From assembly GCA_002388885.1 (NCBI GenBank), contig DGNI01000195.1, positions 2,966-17,958 of the forward strand: a stretch of 14,993 nt of DNA. Direction: 5' to 3'. Positions 1 through 7,400 of this stretch are shown here, in pieces (positions within the stretch are counted from its first letter, which is position 1; the number at the start of each line of letters is the position of its first letter). This stretch comes from Parvularculaceae bacterium UBA4496. GTDB lineage: Bacteria > Pseudomonadota > Alphaproteobacteria > Caulobacterales > Parvularculaceae. Under the pieces are notes generated by a model. That model was given only the letters and a program-made list of their open reading frames with translations, did no database searches and had not been told where the DNA came from. Made by a program: the position numbers and the translations under genes.

Positions 1-1260
1 GACATATCGCACCGAACCTCTGGCGTTTGAGAGATTATTGTCATTGCCAATCAGCACTTCGCCTTGGGTGACGGGCGTATCATCCATAAGCAGGCGCAAT
101 AGCGAGGAACGACCGGAGCCGTCGGCTCCCTTGATAGCGACCAGCGCGCCGGCTGGTATCTCAAGATAGACACCGCTGAATATTGGCGGCGCGTCGCCAT
201 ATTGCACCGTCACATTCTTCAGCGTGATTTTTTTCGGGTTGACCTTACGCTGGTAATGCACCTGGGCCGGCGCTTCCTCTTTGCTATCGGAAAAGATTGT
301 GGAAATGCGCTCGCGCCGGTGCTTCGCCAGCTGGATTTCGTTCCAGCTTGCAAGCGAACGCATCAAGGGCTGCAATAGTTGTGAAGACAACAGCATGCAG
401 CAAGCGAGCGCGCCGAGCGTTAAACGGCCGTTTAACACCAATATCGCGCCAATTCCAACGATCGCGATTACCGATAGCGAGGCATACATGGCGCTATAGG
501 TCTGCGCCGTGCCCGTAAGATTGATCGTTCGTTTCGTTATCATGCTTGCAGCCGATTGCAGCCGCTCGAAGCGCCGCATGATGAGCGGCTCCATCGCTGA
601 CGCCTTCACCGTCTGCATCGCGCGCAGCACTTCGATGACAAAATCATGCTTGCGCGATTCATGGGTTTCGCGTTCCGCAATAGTATCATTCAGCGCACGC
701 GTGCGGCGGAGAGCCAGATAGCCGAAAAACGCAAACAACGAGAGCACGACGAAGAAGATTGCTCCGCCCACCATAACGATGACGCCTGCGAATATGGGAA
801 TGAACAGAATGTCGACCGCCACGATTCGCGACTGCCCGCCGAGATGCCCGCCAAGTCCTGAAATGGCGTTGAGACGCTCAAGATGTTCGCTTGCGGTCGT
901 GCGGCTATATTGGGACGGACGCGTCGTCAGCATGGTCGCCAGGGCCTTTGTCGTCAGCTTGTGCGTGAAAGACGCCGCTGACCAGTTCACCACCGATGCG
1001 CGGAAATATTTCAGCACGGCGTCGATTGCGACGACGCCAACCAATGCAGCGATCAACACCGCCAGCGTATCGAAGGCGGCGTTTGGCAATACGCGATCGT
1101 AAATTTGCAGAACTGTCAGAGGCAACGCCAATGCAAGTAGGTTAACGACAGACGAAGCGAAATACACAGTCATGCTCAAGGGAGGCTCCGACATAGTTGT
1201 ACTGTCGGTGTCCTCAGTTCTTGCGAACCCGAAAATCGATTTCAGCGCGTTCTGCGACAT
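1..1260 (-). CDS. Type I secretion ABC exporter (permease/ATPase), PrtD/LapB-like, 3' end beyond window
   Basis: Inner-membrane ABC exporter of a type I secretion system, expected to recognise the C-terminal signal of the divergent RTX adhesin and drive it through a periplasmic adaptor and the TolC-family channel encoded past the adhesin. 420 residues are visible. It has no C39 peptidase-like N-terminal domain; the transmembrane domain begins near residue 29 with the family hallmark LPLTVLQIYDRVLPN (about residues 46-60). Further hydrophobic segments lie near 62-80, 147-183 and 250-300. The nucleotide-binding domain starts near 345. Its Walker A reads GADGSGRSS (378-386), so Arg384 replaces the invariant lysine, and the stretch after it is shorter than usual (GNDNNLSNARGSVRYV). 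The Q-loop, signature motif and Walker B lie beyond the edge. The ATG at 1260 is the first start after an in-frame TGA and has no clear Shine-Dalgarno. Family assignment is firm; whether this subunit hydrolyses ATP is doubtful. Confidence 0.9.
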   Translation of the reverse strand, partial: MSQNALKSIFGFARTEDTDSTTMSEPPLSMTVYFASSVVNLLALALPLTVLQIYDRVLPNAAFDTLAVLIAALVGVVAIDAVLKYFRASVVNWSAASFTHKLTTKALATMLTTRPSQYSRTTASEHLERLNAISGLGGHLGGQSRIVAVDILFIPIFAGVIVMVGGAIFFVVLSLFAFFGYLALRRTRALNDTIAERETHESRKHDFVIEVLRAMQTVKASAMEPLIMRRFERLQSAASMITKRTINLTGTAQTYSAMYASLSVIAIVGIGAILVLNGRLTLGALACCMLLSSQLLQPLMRSLASWNEIQLAKHRRERISTIFSDSKEEAPAQVHYQRKVNPKKITLKNVTVQYGDAPPIFSGVYLEIPAGALVAIKGADGSGRSSLLRLLMDDTPVTQGEVLIGNDNNLSNARGSVRYV

Positions 1261-1443
1261 GCGAAAAACGTCAACTCATTACAGCAAATCTTCAGAACTT
1301 GTTTATGGTTAAATCCTTTCTGAAAGCATAAACAAAGGCGAATCCAGATCGTGATTTACGGGAGATTAACTAGAATGATAAGTTTCTGATTAAGCCCTTT
1401 GCCATAGGCTCTCGCGTGCATGCATTAGTAACGAGTACTTCCC
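1261..1443. promoter_or_regulatory. Divergent intergenic region between exporter and adhesin, with inverted repeat and CtrA-like box
   Basis: These 183 bp must carry the promoters of both divergent genes. A perfect 9-bp inverted repeat (TTGTTTATG at 1299-1307, CATAAACAA at 1327-1335) encloses a second perfect palindrome, CTTTCTGAAAG (1316-1326), a plausible operator. TTAACCAT, identical to the half-site described for Caulobacter CtrA, reads on the minus strand at 1305-1312 and overlaps the left arm. TTTA-N7-TTAA (1355-1369) is one base from the full CtrA consensus and faces the adhesin. TAGAAT at 1371-1376 could be a -10, but no good -35 lies at the usual distance. The sequence elements are seen directly; their roles are inferred. 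Confidence 0.45.
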
Positions 1444-4400
1444 ATGGCGAACGCACAGGGCAAAAAGCCTGTCTCTCAAAAGGATCCGTCCACGAACAGC
1501 GAGGACGCCTCAACGCTCACGAGTGAGGATTTAACCCTCGAAAACGAGCGAGAGGCGCTGAAAAAAGCACGTGATGCGGATTTGCCTGACGCTGACGGAA
1601 ACGACGGCGCCGCCGGATATGGCAATCTTCATTTTGGCGATCAGCAAAACGGGGAGATCAAGGACGCTAGGTCCGCCTCAAATGGCGGCGAATTTGATGC
1701 GAATGCATTACCGGGTGAAGCTGACAATAACGCAAATCTCGCCGTACAAGGCGGCAAGGGCGCACCGGACGAAGGCCCTGTTATGGAAACCTTAACCAGT
1801 GAACCCGGCACGCAGGCCAATGCGCTTGAAACAACATATGCGCGGCAAGGGACTGATGCTTCGGGCATTTCACCGGCCCAGGATTCAACAGTCGGCGCCC
1901 CCGCCCCGGCGGCGCGGACGGTAAAGGCCGCATCAACACAAGGCGGGACTGGCGCCCAGGAGTCGGAAAACAATCCGGAAGCTAGCACTAACGAAGTTGC
2001 GCTAGCCAATGAAGCACCGACTGACATTACACTTTCCAATGATACGGTCGCCGAAAATGATGTGGGAGCGACAGTCGCCGTTCTTTCAGCGACGGATCCC
2101 GACGCGGGCGACACAGCGACATATTCGCTGCTCGAAGACAATTCCGGCCTGTTCGAAATCGCCGGAAATGAGCTTCGTCTTCGCGATGGCGCGGCATTCG
2201 ATTATGAAGCGCGGGACTCATATGAAGTCGTGATTCAAGTCCAAGACAGCGCGGGAAACACGTATTCCGAAACCGTAACAATCAACGTCGCCGACGTAAA
2301 TGAAGCGCCGACCGATATCGCCCTGTCAGGCGCCCTGGTCAATGAAAACGAATCCGGGGCGGTAATCGCAACGCTCTCCTCTTCTGATCCGGATGCAAAC
2401 GACACCGCCCAGTACATGATTGCCGACGATGCATCAGGCCTGTTTGAAATTACCGGAAACGCACTGAAGCTGAAGGACGGAGCCGCCCTCAATTACGAGG
2501 CGCAAAATTCATACGAACTTACGCTGCTCGTCGAGGACGGCGCCGGAAACGTCTACACCGAAACCGTTACGATCAATGTGGCTGACCTCAATGAAGGCCC
2601 GACGGAACTCACCCTGTCTAGCAACGATGTTGCAGAAAACGACGCTGGCGCCGTTGTCGGGACATTATCTGCGTTCGATCCTGACGCGGGCGATAGCTTG
2701 ACGTTCACCGTTTCCGATGACCGGTTTGAGATCGTCGGGAATGAATTGAAGATCAAGAACGGCGTTTCTTTTGATTATGAACCCGCAGACACAATCGACG
2801 TTTCCGTTACGGCGGCCGATCAGGGCGGGCTAGAAACAACACAAACATTCACCGTCAACATTAGCGACATAAACGAAAGCCCAACTGACATTGGCCTTTC
2901 GAAAACCTCAGTAGATGAAAATGATAGCGGCGCCGTGGTCGCGACGCTCTCCGCGTCCGATCCCGATGCAAATGACACGGCGACATTTTCTATTGCTGAA
3001 GATGAATCGGACCTGTTCGAAATCGCCGGCGACCAACTTCGCCTCAGGGAAGGCGTATCGCTCGATCACGAACTGCAGGATTCATACGAACTAACCTTGA
3101 TGGTTGAGGACGGCGCCGGCAACGTCTACACAAAAGTCGTCACGATCAATGTCGCAGACCTGAACGAAGGCCCGACGGACCTTCAACTGTCAAATGCAAG
3201 CATCGAAGAAAACGATGCTGGCGCCAGCGTTGGCACGCTGACGGCGGTCGACCCGGATGATGGCGACAGTCTGACTTACACCGTTTCGGACGACCGTTTT
3301 GAGGTCGTTGGGAATGAGTTAAAAGCCAAAGACGGCGTTTCGTTTGATCATGAAACTCTCGATTCCATCGAGGTTACGGTTACGGCGACAGATGAAAGCG
3401 GACTTTCAACGGAGCAGTCCTTCTCGATTGCGGTCACCGATTTAAATGAAGCGCCGACGGACATTGATCTTTCCGGAGCATCCGTTGACGAAAATAATGC
3501 TGGCGCCGTTGTCGCAACGCTTTCTGCGACCGATCAGGACGCCGGCGATACCGCAACATTCTCTATCGCAGAAGACGCATCCGACCTGTTCGAAGTCGCC
3601 GGTAACGAGCTCAAACTGAAAGACGGCGTCTCACTCGATCACGAAGCGCAGGAGTCCTACGAAATCACGCTGCAAGTGGAGGACTCGAGCGGCGCAACCT
3701 ACACTGAAACCGTTACCATCAGCGTCGCCGACCTCAACGAAGGTCCGACAGACATCCAGCTTTCGAACACAAATGTCGCCGAAGGAGACGCCGGCGCCGT
3801 TGTCGGCACGCTGACGGCGTTCGATCCGGATGAAGGCGATACGCTGACCTTCACCGTTTCCGATGACCGTTTTGAAGTTGTCGGCGATGAGCTGAAACTC
3901 AAAGACGGCGTCGAACTCGATTTCAACGACGTTCAATCAATCGATGTCACCGTCACGGCGACTGACTCAGCGGGCGCCGCTAACTCGCAGTCCTTTTCAA
4001 TCGGCGTCAACGATGTCAACGAAGGCCCCACTCTGGGTCTCGCCACGGGACCGGGTCTTGCGGCATCCTATTACAATATCGGCCATTCACTGAGCGATCT
4101 CGACGATGTTGACTTCGACGCGACGCCAGATGCAACCGGGGTGGTCGACAACCTTGATTACATGCAGGGCCAGCAGGCGTTCTGGGACGGTGCGCCTAAT
4201 GACTTTTTCGCTGCGAAATACGAGGGCCAGCTCGTTGTCGAAACGGGCGGAACCTACACCTTCTCCATGGCCAGCGATGACGGCTCGATGCTGTTCATCG
4301 ACGGCGAGCCGGTGCTGGATAATGACGGACTACACGGCACGCGCACCCGCACGGTAACGCTGGACCTCGACGAAGGAACGCACGAGATTGAGGTGCGCTA

Positions 4401-7400
4401 CTTTGAAAATGGCGGCGCTCAGACGTTGCAGCTGGCGTGGAGCGGGCCCGACACCGGCGGCGCCAATCAAGTTATCGGCGGCGATTCTTACCAACACGGA
4501 TATTCGGCTGACGCCCTTTCCGTCGGCGACGATGAGGCTGGCGCGATTGTCGCCGAACTGACCGTAACCGACCCCGACACCGGCGACACGCATACATTCT
4601 CAGTATCCGATGACCGGTTCGAAGTTGTCGAGGACGATGGCGCCTATGTGCTGAAGCTGAAAGACGGTGTTTCGCTGGACTATGAAACCGAAAGCGCTGT
4701 CGATGTATCGGTTACAGTTACGGATACGGCCGGCGCCAGCGATACGGCGCAGTATTCGATTGCGGTCGAAGACACGAACGCCGCGCCGGAAATCGGTCTC
4801 GTCGGCGGCGAAGGCCTTAAAGCCTCCTACTACGATATCGGTCATTCCCTGAGCAATCTTGATCAGGTTGATTTCGACGCAACGCCCGACGCCGAAGGCG
4901 TGGTCGGCAGCCTCGACTACATGCAAGGCCGGGAAGCCTTTTGGGACGGCGCCCCGGGCGATTATTTCGCCGCCAAATATGAAGGCCAGCTCATGGTTGG
5001 CGAAGGCGGAACCTATACGTTCTCCATGGCAAGCGATGACGGTTCGATGCTGTTCATTGACGGCGAACCGGTGCTCGACAATGACGGATTGCATGGAACG
5101 CGCACGCGCACGGTAACGCTTGATCTTGAACCGGGCGCCCACGAAATCGAAGTGCGTTACTTCGAAAACGGCGGCAACCAGACGCTGCAGCTTTCCTGGA
5201 GCGGGCCAGATACCGGCGGCGCGCAGGAAGTGATCGGCGGCGACTCCTACCGCCTCCCCGGTTATTCGGATGAAGACCAGCTCGGCCTTACCGAGAATGC
5301 AAGCGGCGACGTCGCCGCGGTGCTCTCCATCGTCGACGCTGAAGGCGACGCAGTGACATACGAAGTCAACGACGATCGCTTTGAGCTTATCGATAACGAA
5401 AACGGCGTCGCCCTCAAACTGAAAGACGGCGTATCCGTCGATCATGAAGCAGGCGCGGAAATCACCGTTATCGTAACCGCGACGGACGAGCATGGCGAAA
5501 GTTCATCGCAGGAATTCTCAATCCCCGTCGCTGACGTCAATGAAGGCCCGACGGATATTTCGTTCAGCGGCGATACGGTCAGCGAAAATGACGCCGGCGC
5601 CGTTGTCGCCACCCTTTCCGCCGCCGATCCCGACGCAGGAGACAGCGCCACATTCGCCATTGCGGACGATGCTTCCGGACTTTTCGAGATTCTCGGCAAC
5701 GAGCTCAAACTGAAAGACGGCGTTTCGCTCGATCACGAAGCGCAAGACGCATACGATGTGACTGTCGAAGTCACTGACGGCGCAGGAAATGCATATTCCG
5801 AAACCCTCACCGTCAATGTCGCCAATGTGAATGAAGCGCCGATCGACTTCATACTTGAGCCTGTGGCGGCTTCCGGGTCGTTGTCGCTCAATCAGGATGG
5901 CGGCAATGACGACGTTGCGGTTGCCGCGAATATGGGGGACTTTCCGACCGACGCACTGACTGTTGAGGTCACGTTTACCTCTTCGCAGACAGATGTCGGC
6001 TCAGGCGTTCCCCTGTTTTCATACGCCGCCGACAATGGCTCCAACAACGAAGCCTTGATCTGGCTCGAAAGCGGTTCCGGCAATCTGCACATCTATCTGG
6101 CCGGGCAAGCCGTCAATACGGGCATCTCGAATGCGTCGCTTCTTGATGGCGAACAGCACACCGTTTCTTTTACCTGGGATCAGGCATCGAACGAGCTCAA
6201 AGTCTATGTGGACGGCGAAGAGGAATTCTCGTCCAGCATTAATATCCGCGATCTCAGAGCCGACGGAACAGTCGCCTTCGGCCAGGAGCAGGACGCTGAG
6301 GGCGGCCGCTTCGACGCCAATCAGGTGTTCGAGGGCGAAATCGCCGAAGCTCGGATCTTCGATTACGCCCGTTCCGCTGAAGAAATCGCCGATTACGCCG
6401 GTGAGCCGCTAGCCGGACCGGAAGCGCAAACGGGCCTCGTCTCTAACTGGGTGATGAACAGCGCTGACGGCGGCGTGGTTCAGGACGTTGCCGGAAACAA
6501 CCATCTGCAGCTGTTAAACGGTGCTGAGGTAAAGGGCGGGCCCGCTTACGAGACGCCGACGGTTGTCGAAAACGACGCCGGCGCCGTCGTCGGCACGCTC
6601 TCGGCCAGCGATCCCGAGACCGGCGAAGCCGTCACCAATTTTACGCTCGCCGATGATGCTTCTGGCCTCTTTGAAGTGGTGGGCAACGAACTCAAGCTGA
6701 AAGACAGCGCATCGCTGGACCATGAGGCTCAGGATACATACGAAGTCACGGTCGAGGCTGTCGGCGCCAGCGGCGAGACGACCCAGCAAACTGTTACCAT
6801 CAATGTCGCCGACATCAATGAAGCGCCCATCAACGTTTCATTCGACCCTGCGCTCAAAAACGGCGCGCTCTCCCTGAATGAAGATGGCGGAACGGATGAC
6901 TACGCAACTGCAGCCAATATGGAAGGCTTCCCGACCGACGCGCTGACGGTCGAGGTCTCGATTGCCTCCTCGCAAACGGATGTTGGCAACGGTACGCCGC
7001 TCTTTTCGTACGCCGCCAGCAACGGTTCGGATAACGAGGCGCTGCTGTGGCTCGAAGGGTCGAGCGGCAATCTGCACGTTTTTCTTGCAGGTCAGAAAAT
7101 CAACACCGGCATCGCCAATTCCTCGCTCCTGGATGGCGAACCGCATCAGGTTTCGTTTTCGTGGGATCAGTCAAGCAACGAGTTAAAAGTCTACGTTGAC
7201 GGCGAGCAGGAATTTTCCACCAGCATCAACATCCGCGACCTGAGAGCAGACGGCACGCTGGTTTTCGGGCAGGAGCAGGACGCGGAAGGCGGCGGGTTCA
7301 ATTCAGGCCAGGTCTTTGAGGGCCAGATTTCCGAAGTACGCATCTTCGATTATGCGCGCAGCGATGAAGAGATTGCCGATAATGCCGGTAGGCCCTTCGA

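Noticed and set aside
1600..1625. GAAG-like dialanine as a LapG protease site in the adhesin N-terminus
   Set aside because: Only a four-residue resemblance within low-complexity sequence; no retention domain precedes it, and no LapD/LapG gene is in view.
1641..2141. Minus-strand open frame of 166 codons opposite the adhesin N-terminus
   Set aside because: Low-complexity Ser/Ala-rich shadow; the plus-strand frame is continuous with real repeats.
4600..5493. Long open frame on the minus strand (297 codons) across the second PA14 unit
   Set aside because: It lies wholly antisense to the adhesin, has no start signal or family features, and mirrors the repeat-rich codon pattern of the coding strand.
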